26,129 bases of DNA from JBBTIS01 sp038059855 (GCA_964357255.1 CAYHKQ010000030.1:1-26129), one strand, 5' to 3'; shown: positions 14,855 to 25,509, numbered from the stretch's first letter. The notes: generated by a model not told the origin, from the letters alone. Translations and numbers: made by a program.

Positions 14855-15709
14855 TCATTGGGCCAGCCTGATTTTCACGGTGGTTCCGCGGCCATAGGAG
14901 CTTTCAAAACGCAATTCTCCATAATGCGCCTGGATAATTCTTTTGGCCACGGCCAGCCCAAGGCCCAGGGCCGAGAGCTTGGTGGTGAAAAAAGGATGAC
15001 CCAGCATTTTGAGATGTTCGGGTTTGACGCCGCGGCCCGTGTCGCTGATTCGGATTTCGACCAGGGACAGATCGGGCCGGACGCAAGCCCCCAACGTCAA
15101 CTGGCCGCCCGACGGCATGGCCTCAATGGCGTTAATTAGGATTTCCAGGAACGCTCGGCCGAACTGAGCGCCGTCCATGGAGAGTTCCTGCGGTTCGGTT
15201 AGAGGAATAAATTCTATGTGAATATGAGCCTGCGCGGCGCGCTCCTCGATCAACGCCATTGCCTGGCTCAGCAAGCCGTTCACCGGCGCGCGTTGGCGAT
15301 GAAGCTCTACCGGACGGCAAAAATCAGTCACCTCGTCGAGATGCGTTAAGACAAGATGGACACTAGCCGCAATGGCGTCTTTGGCCTTTTGTGTTCTTAA
15401 GGCCCATGGTTTTGGAGATAGGGATTGCGCCAGAGCCTGGATGATGCCTAATTGGTTTCGCACTTGATGGGAGATATTCAAGCCCAGTTCCTCAATAAAT
15501 TTTTCGTGCGACGAGCGCTGGCGCTCAAGCTCCTGGCGCAAAGACATTTTAAATCGGGCCCGATATTCTTCCTCCATAGCTTCCGTCCGAGCCAGCGCGG
15601 CCGCGCGCTCTTGGCGCATTTTATCCAGACGTTGTTTCAATAAAGCCATTTCTGATTTTAAAGCCCAGACGGCATCAGTCCTATTGAGATCCGAGGGAAC
15701 AGCGTTCAT
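14855..15709 (-). CDS. Soluble sensor histidine kinase without a recognisable sensor domain
   Basis: 284 aa, no membrane segment. Residues about 12-75 form a charged coiled coil. The dimerisation/phosphoacceptor helix contains H81 in NISHQVRNQLGII, and the ATPase domain shows the N box EILINAIEAMPSGG (N193), G1 DTGRGV, the F box PFFTTK and G2 GLGLAVAKRII. This is an NtrB-like catalytic layout, so it should autophosphorylate and pass phosphate to a receiver, most likely the one encoded next. Since it lacks a sensor of its own, input must come through the coiled coil or a partner protein. Its ATG overlaps the stop of the barrel-LysM gene by 4 bp (ATGA). Confidence 0.9.
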   Translation of the reverse strand: MNAVPSDLNRTDAVWALKSEMALLKQRLDKMRQERAAALARTEAMEEEYRARFKMSLRQELERQRSSHEKFIEELGLNISHQVRNQLGIIQALAQSLSPKPWALRTQKAKDAIAASVHLVLTHLDEVTDFCRPVELHRQRAPVNGLLSQAMALIEERAAQAHIHIEFIPLTEPQELSMDGAQFGRAFLEILINAIEAMPSGGQLTLGACVRPDLSLVEIRISDTGRGVKPEHLKMLGHPFFTTKLSALGLGLAVAKRIIQAHYGELRFESSYGRGTTVKIRLAQ

Positions 15710-17247
15710 TGTTCGTTTTCCTCCTTTATGCCTTTTTCTATAGGCGGTATGATCAAAATTTGATCCGTCACGATGTCTCCGCCCCGGCCCAGGCGGTCTT
15801 CGTTGGCCCGGTAAATTTCAGGCCATAAATCAGGATTGCCGTAATATTCTTTGGCAATGGATTTTAAGGTATCGCCGGGCCGCGAGCGGTGGATTCGAGG
15901 ATGACGCCGGTCTTGTTTGACGCGATGGCCTTCCTCGATGGCTTTTTCTACGGTTTGAGCGCGAATTTGGCCTGACCTAGCTTCTTGCCGGGTTCGTTCG
16001 AGCGTGGTTCTGATGCCTTCGAGCTCCTGGCGCAGACCGGCCAATTGATCCTGGCTGAGTTGTTCCGCGTTTAGAGTTTCGCTGGAATAGGTGACGCTCG
16101 CGGCGATTCCTGTTTTTGCCTCGAGATTTCTTAGCGCCGCCTCAAGCTCTCGGACCCGGTCCTCGCGCTCTTGAGCCAGGGCTCGGGATTTGCGGAGCTC
16201 TTCGCGCAAAAGAAGGGCCTCCTGCGCTTCCAGGGGCTCGGCGTCTTCCCGCAATGGTTTCTTCAACCGCTCGCCGAAAGGCACGCTAAAAGAAAGGCGA
16301 TGGGTGCCCTGAGTGGACTCGATGCCTGAGAGCGCTAGGCGCGCGCTGTAATCGAGCGAAAACGATTGCGTGCGAAGCCCAAAGCCAAGAGTGCCTTGGC
16401 GCAGTTCATGATTGCCGGCAATAACGCCGGCTCGCACGCCGAGACGTCCGTCGAAAAACCAGCGTTCAGCGCCTGTGTGCAGGCTTTGCAGGCCTTGCTC
16501 CTGATTGATCTGGAGCGCCAGATTGCCTTCTAAGTGATGCCAGGCCAGCCCCATTTCCGTAGTTGAAGGCACGGGATCGTTGCTATTGAGCGCCATGTCC
16601 GGCTTGTTGAAATTACGAATGCCGTAACTCAGGGAAAATCGCCGGCGCAGGCGGTAGAGAAAGCCAAAATCCAGGCTGAAATTGCTCGAAGATGTGCCGT
16701 AGGCGCTAAAAAAAGGATTGGCCGCGGCCGTGGGATCGGAACCGATTCTGAACGTATGGCGCAGAGACTTGATTGCAAGTCCGCCATAGAGATGGGCCAG
16801 CCATGAGGGCGCCAACTCTTTGCCGTAAGCCAGGATGGCTGTGTCTTCGCTGTAATACTGGGTCAGGCTGAAGTTAACCCAACCGATTCCCAGTGTTCCG
16901 CAGTGTTGGCGCTCGACATAAATGGGTTGCATAAATCCGAGCATGCTTGTGGCAAGATTGGAGCCGTCCGAGAGTCCCATGTAGAGCTTGCCGTAGCCGC
17001 TGATGAGTTCTTGATGCTGGGCCCATCCTAAGCCCGCGGGATTGGCGAATATCGCGTTCGCATCATCCGCGATCGCGGCGAACGCCCCGCCCATGGCCGA
17101 GGGCCGCGCGCCGGGAAGATGCTCTTGAAATGCGGCAAAAGCAGAGCGGTTGAGCAGATAAGCGGTTGAGCAGATAAGCGCACAAAAGAACTTTCTTAAA
17201 ACACTTAACCGCCAAACCGCCAAACCGCCAAACCGCTTTCTTTTCAT
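15706..17247 (-). CDS. PorV/PorQ-like outer-membrane beta-barrel with coiled coil and C-terminal LysM domain
   Basis: 513 aa. A signal peptide (hydrophobic core FFCALICSTAYLL, likely cut after AFA near residue 38) precedes a barrel region (about 40-325). It starts GARPSAMGGAFAAIADDANAIFANPAGLG, seen here as the PSAMGGAFAAIADD and NPAGL blocks that mark the PorV/PorQ/UPF0164 group. A long heptad-rich coiled coil (about 337-440) leads to a LysM peptidoglycan-binding domain (about 451-501, RPGDTLKSIAKEYYG, NPDLWPEIYRAN). The protein may thus anchor an outer-membrane barrel to the cell wall. Tandem 8-bp and 16-bp repeats lie inside the signal-peptide coding part. The ATG overlaps the stop of the giant gene by 4 bp, and the kinase gene overlaps its own stop. 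Confidence 0.85.
   Translation of the reverse strand: MKRKRFGGLAVWRLSVLRKFFCALICSTAYLLNRSAFAAFQEHLPGARPSAMGGAFAAIADDANAIFANPAGLGWAQHQELISGYGKLYMGLSDGSNLATSMLGFMQPIYVERQHCGTLGIGWVNFSLTQYYSEDTAILAYGKELAPSWLAHLYGGLAIKSLRHTFRIGSDPTAAANPFFSAYGTSSSNFSLDFGFLYRLRRRFSLSYGIRNFNKPDMALNSNDPVPSTTEMGLAWHHLEGNLALQINQEQGLQSLHTGAERWFFDGRLGVRAGVIAGNHELRQGTLGFGLRTQSFSLDYSARLALSGIESTQGTHRLSFSVPFGERLKKPLREDAEPLEAQEALLLREELRKSRALAQEREDRVRELEAALRNLEAKTGIAASVTYSSETLNAEQLSQDQLAGLRQELEGIRTTLERTRQEARSGQIRAQTVEKAIEEGHRVKQDRRHPRIHRSRPGDTLKSIAKEYYGNPDLWPEIYRANEDRLGRGGDIVTDQILIIPPIEKGIKEENEQ
17145..17180. repeat. 16-bp tandem duplication in the signal-peptide coding region
   Basis: The unit AGCGGTTGAGCAGATA occurs at 17145-17160 and again at 17161-17176, with AGCG of a third copy following. 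It codes residues about 24-35 of the barrel-LysM protein. Sixteen is not a multiple of three, so gain or loss of a unit shifts the frame. Confidence 0.85.
17206..17237. repeat. 8-bp short tandem repeat near the start of the barrel-LysM gene
   Basis: The unit AAACCGCC is present about 3.75 times (17206-17237, first copy beginning TAACCGCC). On the coding strand it gives residues about 4-14 (KRFGGLAVWRL), right after the ATG. The unit length is not a multiple of three, so slippage would switch the downstream frame. Confidence 0.85.
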
Positions 17248-20200
17248 CGGGCGACCACCACGGTTCCGTTAAAAACCTTGCCTTCGATTTTGATTTGGTA
17301 GAGATAGACCCCGCTGGGCACAATCACGCCTTCGTAATCGCGGCCGTTCCAGTAGTAGGAAGAGCCGTCGGCGCCGCGAGTGAATTCGGCCATGGCCGCG
17401 CCTTCGAGATTGAAAATTCTGGCGTCATTGAGCTGGCTGTCCCTGGGATTGGAAAAGCGGACGGTGAACTGGTTGTAAGGGTATTGGCCCTCCGGCGTGA
17501 TAAATTTTCTGGGTTCAATGCTCAAGATGGTAAATTCCGTGGTCCCGAGGCTTTGGCGCAGGGCGTAGGGGCCGGTCCGTCGGTCCCAGGAGGTCAGGTT
17601 TTTTTCCGTTTCATTGAGCCTGCCGTCGAGGCGGATCCATTCCGCGCCGTTGTTGTGGAAAACGGCTGTGTTGGCGATTTCGCTTGGGAGCACCGTGGCC
17701 AAAGCGGAAAAAGTGGAGGAACTCGCGCCCAGCACCGGAATTTTAAAGCGCATTTCAATAGGTTGGGCGAATTGAAACCCCGTTAATGTTTTGCCGCTCA
17801 GGGTGATTGCCGTGAGTTTGTAACTGGTGAGCACGCGAGCGCCTTCTTCCTCAGGCTTGCGTTCAATGACGACGGTGATGGCTTCATTGGCGCCAGAGCC
17901 GTTTTTAGTGAGCAATCTCGAAGGCAGGACAATGCTCAATCCCCCGTCGCCGGCGTCAATCTGTGATTTAAAATCCAGTGTGCTGACCAGCGAACTCGAA
18001 AATTCGCCGAGGTTTTGATTGGTGTCAATCGCCCGGACCTTATAAAAATAAATCGTATAGCGGAAGGAGTCGGAATCAGTCCAGGATGTTGTCGAGGGGC
18101 TCAATGTGGCAACCAGGCTATAAGGGCCGTCCACGCTGGTGGAGCGGTAAATCAAGTACGCCATCAGATCCTTATTGACCGCGCCGTCCGCGTCGTAGGC
18201 CACGGCAGCCCATTTGAGCGTGAAACGGTCGGCCCAGACCCCATCTAAACCCAGGGGCTGTTGAGGCGGGGTATTTTCAATGGTCGTGGTGGAGCCAAGC
18301 ACGGTATAGGCGGTTTCAATGCCTCGGCGATTTATTGCCTTGACTCGGACCGTGTGATATCTCGCGGCGATTAAATTGTCCAGGGTAATTTTAGTTTGCG
18401 TGGTCCGGGCCGTTGTATAGATGTAGGGGAATCCGGGCCATGTGGAAGCCTCGACAACGTAGAGTGTGCCCGAAGGATTTTGATTGGACCACCACTGAAT
18501 GGTCATGGCAAAGCGCTGGATGTCCGAAAATGTCGGGTAAAGCCTGGTCGGCTGGTTGCAGAGGGTCGTTGTGGAGCCAAGGTCCGTGAACGCGGTCGAA
18601 ACATCCTGGGCGTTGACGGCTTTGACTCTGGAGTAGTATGTGGTGTTGAGATAAAGTCCGCTAAATTGCGCTGAGGTGTTGCGGGTTACGCTGGCCTGGG
18701 CAATGGAGACGAAGGCGGGGTCTAAGGAGACCTGCGCCCTATATTGTGTTCCTGGAGGATTGGAGCTTTGAGTCCAGTTGGAGGCGATGGTGGTGGTGGA
18801 TACTGAGTCAAAGGCCAGGGCCTCGACAGGATTCGCCTTGGTGACGGCCAGGCCGAGGAAGGTATAATCGGTGTCGGCTCTGGCGTGACTTCTGGCCTTG
18901 ACCCTGGCATAGTAAGAGGTGTTGGCAGTCAAATCGCTGAACGCGGCGCTACTGAGGACGGTTGCGGACGACCCGGCCAGGAGACCGAATTCCGAATCGC
19001 TTGAAATTTCCGCGATGAATACGGTTTTGGGTGGATTGTCGCTCGCGCCCCAGTGCATTACCAAATCGTTGATTCCAACGACGGAGAAAGTGAAAATTTT
19101 TCTTAGCGGGTCGCTCGCCAAGGTGGACGTTGAGCCAAGATTTACAAAATCAGTAGATTCCCCTTGAGCGTTAATGGCTTGGACCCGGGTGTAATAGGTG
19201 GTATTGACGGCGAGCCCGGCGAAGAGGGCCGTGGTGTTGAGTGTCACGCTGGCTTGGGTGATCGCGTCGAAGGAGGGGTCCGTGGTTAGCTCCGCCTTGT
19301 ATAAAGTTCCCAGGGGATTGGAGTTCTGGGTCCAGTTAGAGGCGATGGTTGAGATGGATACGGAGCTATAACCCAGGGCTTCGACAGGATTGGCCTTGGT
19401 CACGGTGGAGCCCAGGAGCGTGTACGCGGTGTCGGCTCCGGCGTGACTTCTGGCCTTGGTTCTGGCGTAATAAGTGGTGTTGGCGGCCAGGCCGGTGAAG
19501 GCCGCGCTACTGATAACGGTGACGCAAGACCCTGCGATAAGACCAAATTCCGGCGCGCCGGAGATTTCCGCGATGAACACGGTTTTTAGGGGATTGGAAT
19601 TCGCGCTCCAGTGCATCGCTAATTTATTAATTTCTACGGCTGAGAACGTAGAGCTAATTGTGAGCGGGGCGTTCGCCAGGGTGGACGTTGAGCCAAGCTC
19701 CGTGAAAATCGTGGCTTCTCCTTGGGCATTGATGGCCTGAACCCGCGCGTAGTAGGTGACATTGAGGGACAGCCCGGCGAAGAGGGCCGTGGTGTTGAGC
19801 GTCACGCTGGTCTTAGCGATTGTGTTGAAGGAGGGGTTGAGGGCCAGAAGAGCCTTGTATCTGGTTCCTGGGGGATTGGCGCTTGGGGTCCAATTGCCGG
19901 CGATGGCGGCGGTGGACACAAAACTGAAGGCCAGGGCCAAAACAGGATTGGCTTTTGTCACGGTGGAGCCCAGGAGCGTGTACGCGGTGTCGGCTCCGGC
20001 GTGGCTTCTGGCCTTGGCCCTGGCGTAATAGGTGGTGTTGGGCGTCAAATTCTCGAACATAGCGGCGCTCAAGACGGTGGAGGACGACCCTGCGATGGGT
20101 TCAAATCCTGATACGCTGGAGATTTCCGTGACGAACATGGTTCCTAAGGGGTTGTCGCTCGGGTTCCATTGCATGGCCATGCTGTTGATTTTTACCTCCG

Positions 20201-23200
20201 AGAACACGGGATTTATGGTTAATGGTTTATTCGTCAACGTGGAGGTTGAGCCTAGTTCCGTGAAAGCTGTGCGCTCTCCTTGAATATTGATAGCTTGAGT
20301 CCGTATGTAGTAGGTGGTGTTGACGGACAGGCCGGCGAAGAAGGCCGTAGCCTTGAGCGTCACGCTGGTTTGGATGACGCTAGTGAAAGATGGATGAGCG
20401 GCTAATTCCGCTTGAAATTTGGTTCCAGGAGGATTGGAGCCTTGGGTCCAATTGCCGGCGATGGCGGTGGTGGACACGGAGCTAAAGGGCATGGCCTCGA
20501 CGGGACTGGCCATGGTGACAGTGGAGCCCAAATAGACGTAGAGGGTGTCGAATCCCGAATGATTACGCGCTTTGACCTGGACATAATAAGTAGTGTTGGG
20601 CGCTAGATTCGTGAACGTCGCCACGCTTACCTCCGTTGCCGATGAGGCGGCCAGAGGGGAAAATCCGGGATAGCTTGAGATTTCCGCGATGAAGGCGGTG
20701 CCGGGGGGATTGCTGTTGGGGCTCCAGATCGCGGGCAAGCTCGAGATATAAACGCTGGGGAAGGCCGCCAGGGTTGTGCTAATTCTTACAGGAGGGAATG
20801 CCAACGTCGGCGTAGAACCCAGGCTTACGAAATCCGATCGCTCTGCGGCGATATTGATGGTTTGAACCCGGGCATAGTAGGTTGTGTTAAAGAATAGACC
20901 TGAAAATAGGGCGTTCGTCACCGCGGTGACGCTCGCGCGGTTGATCGAGCCAAAAGCCGCGTCATCATCCAGTTCGGCTTGAAAAAGTGTGCTCAGGGGA
21001 TTATCACCCAGAGTCCAATTGGCCTGTAATTGCGTAGTGTCAAGATTGGTGAAGGCCATGGCGCTGATGGGGCCGGCTCTAGTGACCGTGGAGCCCAGGA
21101 GAATAAAATGGGTATTGGTTTTTGCTGAATTTACGGCCTTAACTCTTGCGTAGTAGGTCGTATTGGCGATCAAATCAGTAAAGGTTATTATGGGCAGAGT
21201 CGTGGTTGCCGAAGAATTGGCCAAAAGATAAAAATCCGCTCCGCTTGAAATTTCCGCGATATAGAACGTGCCTTGAGGGTTGCTGTTCGCGTCCCATTGA
21301 TAGGTGATGGAACTGACGGCGACCATGGTGTAAGTGGGAATGGCCGAGGCCGGGGGCGCGGCCAATGTGACGCTCGCGCGCCCCACGGCATAGGACGAGT
21401 CCAGGCCCGAGTGATTGAGAGCCTTGACTTGGGCGTAATAGGTTGTGTTGGGAGTCAATCCGGTCAGAGCAACGGAGTCGAGGACCGTGACTGAGGAAGC
21501 GGCGAGCGGGCTAAATCCGACGAAGCTCGAAATTTCCATGACAAATCGCGTGCCCTGAGGATTATTGTTGACGCTCCATTGAAAAGCGAGCGAGCTAATG
21601 GCGAGGTATCCGAAAGCGGAAACGGATGTGACAGGGGCATTGCTTAGGGTCGGCGTGGATCCCAAATCCGTAAAATCCGTGCCCGATCCCGCCCAATTGA
21701 GAGATTGGACCCGGGCGTAATGGCTGGTGTTGGCCGCGAGGCTCAAAAAATCCGCGTAGGTATTATTCGTGATCGAGGATCGGTTGATCGAGGTAAAATT
21801 GGGATCATCATCAAGTTGCGCAAAATATACGGTTTCAGGGCCATTGCCCATATCGGTCCAATTGGCTCGCAAGGCTCCGGCCGTAACGCCAGAGAAGTTT
21901 TGGACGCCCGGTTGCGCGGCGAGCGTGACGGTGGAACCTAAATCAAGATAAGCGGTCTCAAGATTGCCGTGATTGCGGGCTTTGACTTGGGCGTAGTAAG
22001 TCGTGTTCGCCGATAAATTATCCAGCAAAATTGAGTTGAGAAGGGTTTGAGAGGAAAGAAGAAGGGGTCCGAAATTGGCCTTGGTGGAAACTTCCAAAAA
22101 ATAAACCGTTCCGTTGGAATTAAAATCAGCGGACCAGGCGATTGTTATTGAGGATTGAAGCGCGCTTGTGTAATTAAACAGCGCCGGCGGATTGGCCAGA
22201 GTGCAGGTTGAGCCAAGATCCTCGAAGCCCGTGCCCTCCCCTTGCGCGTTAGCGGCTTGGACCCGCGCGTAATAGGTGGCGTTGACCAGGAGATCCGTAA
22301 ATAGCGCCGATGTTGTGAGCGTCACGCTGGTTTGGCTCACGCTCGCGAATGATGAGCTTGTGGCCAATTGAACCAGAAAGGATGTTTCAAGCGGGTTCGA
22401 GTTTCTGGTCCAGTTGGAGGCGATGGTTGTGGTGGACACGGAACTGAAGGCCAGGGCTGAGACAGGATTGGCCTTGGTCACGGTGGAACCGAGCTGGGTG
22501 TAGGAGGTGTCGGCCCCGGCGTGACTACGGGCCTTGGCCCTTGCGTAGTAGGTCGTGTTGGCCATCAGACCGGTGAAGGCCGCGCTACTGATGAGAGTGG
22601 AAGAAGACCCGAATATAAGGCCAAACCCGGTCACGCTCGAGATATCCGCGATGAATACGGTCTGCGATGGATTGGCGTTCGAGTCCCAAAAGAACGCCAG
22701 ACTGTTGATTCCTACGGCTGAAAAAGTGGGGGCTTGAGTGAGAGGATCATTGGCCAGGGTTGAAGTGGAACCCAGGTTTGTGAATATAGCCGGCTCTCCC
22801 TGGGCGCCAATGGCCTGAACTCTGGCGTAATAGGTGGCGTTGACCAGGAGATCCGTAAATAGCGCCGATGTTGTGAGCGTCACGCTGGTTTGGCTCACGC
22901 TCGCGAATGATGAGCTTGTGGCCAATTGAACCAGAAAGGATGTTTCAAGCGGGTTCGAGTTTCTGGTCCAGTTGGAGGCGATGGTTGTGGTGGACACGGA
23001 ACTGAAGGCCAGGGCTGAGACAGGATTGGCCTTGGTCACGGTGGAACCGAGCTGGGTGTAGGAGCTCTCAAGTCCCGCGTGGCTCCTTGCCTTGGCCTGA
23101 AAATAATATGTGGTGTTTGGAGTCAGGCTTGTGAAGGTCGAGGCCGTCACAATGGTTGCGGATGAGGCCGCCAGGGGAGAGAAGCCGGGATAGCTGGAAA

Positions 23201-25509
23201 TCTCCGCGATAAAAATAGTGCCGGTGGAATTGTTGTTGGAATGCCAACTGAACGCGATGGAATTGATAGTGACAATGGAAAAGGTTGAAACAAGGCAGGC
23301 CGGAGGATTTACCAACGTTGATGTTGAGCCGAGATTCGTGAATGTCGTGCCCTCCCCCTGGGCGCCAATGGCCTGAACTCTGGCGTAATAGGTGGCGTTG
23401 ACCAGGAGATNNNNNNNNNNNNNNNNNNNNNNNNNNNNNNNNNNNNNNNNNNNNNNNNNNNNNNNNNNNNNNNNNNNNNNNNNNNNNNNNNNNNNNNNNN
23501 NNNNNNNNNNGGGTGTAGGAGCTCTCAAGTCCCGCGTGGCTCCTTGCCTTGGCCTGAAAATAATAGGTGGTGTTTGGAGTCAGGCTTGTGAAGGTCGAGG
23601 CCGTCACAAGGGTTGCGGATGAAGCCGCCAAGGGAGAGAAGCCGGGATAGCTGGAAATCTCGGCGATAAAAATAGTGCCCAATGGATTATTATTGGCGCT
23701 CCAGGAAATCGCGATCGCGCTGGTGCTGAGCGCTGTAAAGGTGGAGGCAGTCGTAGCCGGGGGAGCGGCCAGGGTGACGGTTGAGCCCAGGCTGGTCCAA
23801 GAGGTTTCCACATGGTCCCCATTTCTCGCTTTGACGTAGCCGTAATATGTGGCGTTGGTGAGAAGATTGGTAAATCCGGTGGACGTGAAGGCCGCCCATC
23901 CCTGGGTCGTGGAATTAACGCCGGTGCTGAGCCAGACATAATAGCTTGTGCCGGGTGAATTGCCATTGGTAAGCCAGGATGTCGCCAGACTGCTGATGGA
24001 AACGTTGGAGAAAGAGCCTGTGTCTATCGCGAGCGGAATAAAAGCCGCGGTAAAGCTTGACAAAACCGTGGTTTCTGCGGTTTCTATGCCCTGGGAATTC
24101 CTTGCTTTGGCTTTAAAGGATTGGCCGGCGCCGGGCGTTAGATTAATGAATTTGTTTGATGTTCCGGGATCGTATTCTTCGTTGTTGTCAGCCAGATCGG
24201 AGTTGGTTCCAAAACTGCCGCTGATGACATAAATTTTGCCGTTCGCGGCCGCGGCCGCGGCTTGGCGCCGGCCTAATCCCATATTCGCGCGTTTGGCCCA
24301 AATATTCGAGACCGGATCATAGACCTCGGTCATGGATTTAATGTTAAAGAAGTTGCCGTCCCAGCCGCCAAAGACATAAATTTTTCCGCCCTGGGTCGCG
24401 GCCGCAATTTGGCTACGAGGGGCGGGCATCGGCGCTTTCGTGGCCCAGGTATCGGCTTGGGGATCGTATTCTTCATTTAACGATTGAAAGTTGCCGCTAC
24501 CATCGAGGCCGCCGATCAAATAGATTTTGCCGTCCATGGCTTGCGCCGCGAACGACTCCCGCCTAGCGGCCAAGGGCGCCTTGGCGCTCCAGGTATTTGT
24601 TTGAGGGTCGTACATCTCATTTTCTGTGCGCGTGTTCGCGGTATTGACGCCCCCGATCACATAAATTTTGCCGTTGACGACCGCAATGCCCATGCTCGAA
24701 CGCGATGTCGGCATCGGCGTCCTGGCAGACCAAGCGTTGGTTTGAGGGTCGTACATTTCGTTGGTATTGAGGTAATCGCTGTCCACTCCCCCAATCACAT
24801 AGATTTTGCCGTTGACTGCGGCCGCGGCGGCCATGAAACGGTTGGTTGGCAATGGGGCTTTTGAGGCCCAAGCGTTAGCTTGAGGGTCATACATTTCGTT
24901 TTGACCGCCGATGACTGCCGTATCCTTGCCTCCAAAGACGTAAATTTTTCCGTCAACTGACGCGACTGCCGCTCCCCGGCGTGCCGTGGGCGCTAATGTT
25001 TTATCGGCCCAAGAATTTCCTCCAGTGTGCCAGCCGGCGTAAACTGTTCCGGAGGCGATGTTTGTTGCCGAGGCATTACGCTCAAGTCCGGTGAAGCCCG
25101 CTCCTGCGGCGTACACGGATACGACGGCGGAGTTCGTGGAGATTTCGTCAAGATAGACCCTGAGCGGCGTTTCAATGGGCGTGACTGTCGAGATCACGCT
25201 CGTATAGAGCGCGTCCGGGTCCGAGGAAATTTTGACATGAAAATACTGAGTGGTATTAGGGATGAGGTTAAAATATGTCGTTGCGAGCTGGCCTAGAGCC
25301 GTGGCGCCGGTGGACGTGACCGGGGAAAAATTGACCATGGTTGAAACTGCCGCCACATAAAAAACGCCTGATCCTGATTCCTCCCAGGACGTGGCCGCGG
25401 TATCCGAGGAAACGAAGGTCCATTGTGGATTGCCCGGAGCCACGCCAAACACGGCGGCCTGGAAGCCAAAAAAAAGTATAAACACGGCGGCTGTTACTTT
25501 CTTTGTCAT
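17244..25509 (-). CDS. Giant secreted protein: kelch propeller, about 22 fibronectin-like modules and FlgD-like C-terminal domain (interrupted by an assembly gap)
   Basis: A signal peptide (MTKKVTAAVFILFFGFQAAVFG) begins the protein. One fibronectin III-like module follows, then a second split by a six-repeat kelch propeller (about 165-450; units NGKIYVIGG and NEMYDPQTNAW). After that come about 20 modules of about 93 aa ending in NTTYYARVKA and LGSTVTKAN. A canonical fibronectin III module (after NTPPQQPLGLDG), a beta-rich domain and a FlgD-like C-terminus (YYWNGRDYEGVIVPSGVYLYQ) end it. The last domain resembles C-terminal sorting domains of secreted proteins, fitting the PorV-like neighbour. 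Residues 1-666 are readable before the gap (23411-23510). The frame changes across the 100 N, but 201 bp in place of the N would join both halves into about 2788 codons. AGGA lies 8 nt before the ATG. An adhesin or surface-layer role is inference. Confidence 0.85.
22267..22506. repeat. 240-bp exact repeat, copy A of a 558-bp higher-order unit
   Basis: As far as I can compare by eye, 22267-22506 is identical to 22825-23064, an offset of 558 bp (186 codons, two fibronectin-like modules). It codes the end of one module and the start of the next. Such a recent, nearly perfect duplication explains why the assembler failed just beyond it. Confidence 0.8.
22825..23064. repeat. 240-bp exact repeat, copy B of the 558-bp higher-order unit
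   Basis: Copy B matches copy A at 22267-22506 and continues into sequence matching the right flank of the gap: 23054-23230 resembles 23511-23687 with only a few substitutions. The left flank of the gap (ending 23410) matches the sequence ending at 22852, again 558 bp away. Copy C would therefore occupy the gap. Confidence 0.8.
23411..23510. other. Assembly gap (100 N)
   Basis: Exactly 100 N, the usual placeholder for a gap of unknown size. It falls inside the tandem modules of the giant gene, in a position where the 558-bp repeat predicts 201 bp of sequence. Confidence 0.98.

Noticed and set aside
17295..17786. 163-aa + strand reading frame
   Set aside because: Antisense shadow of the C-terminal domain of the giant protein; similar shadows occur along the whole gene.
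17250..23400. CRISPR-like or satellite repeat array
   Set aside because: The regular repeats lie within one long minus-strand reading frame and code for about 93-residue modules; unit length and divergence fit protein modules, not CRISPR.
23068..23410. C-terminal extension of the N-terminal half of the giant protein beyond the gap
   Set aside because: Reading across the 100 N in the original frame gives low-complexity nonsense (SPGQRHLLRQ); it is the wrong frame because the real gap length is not 100.
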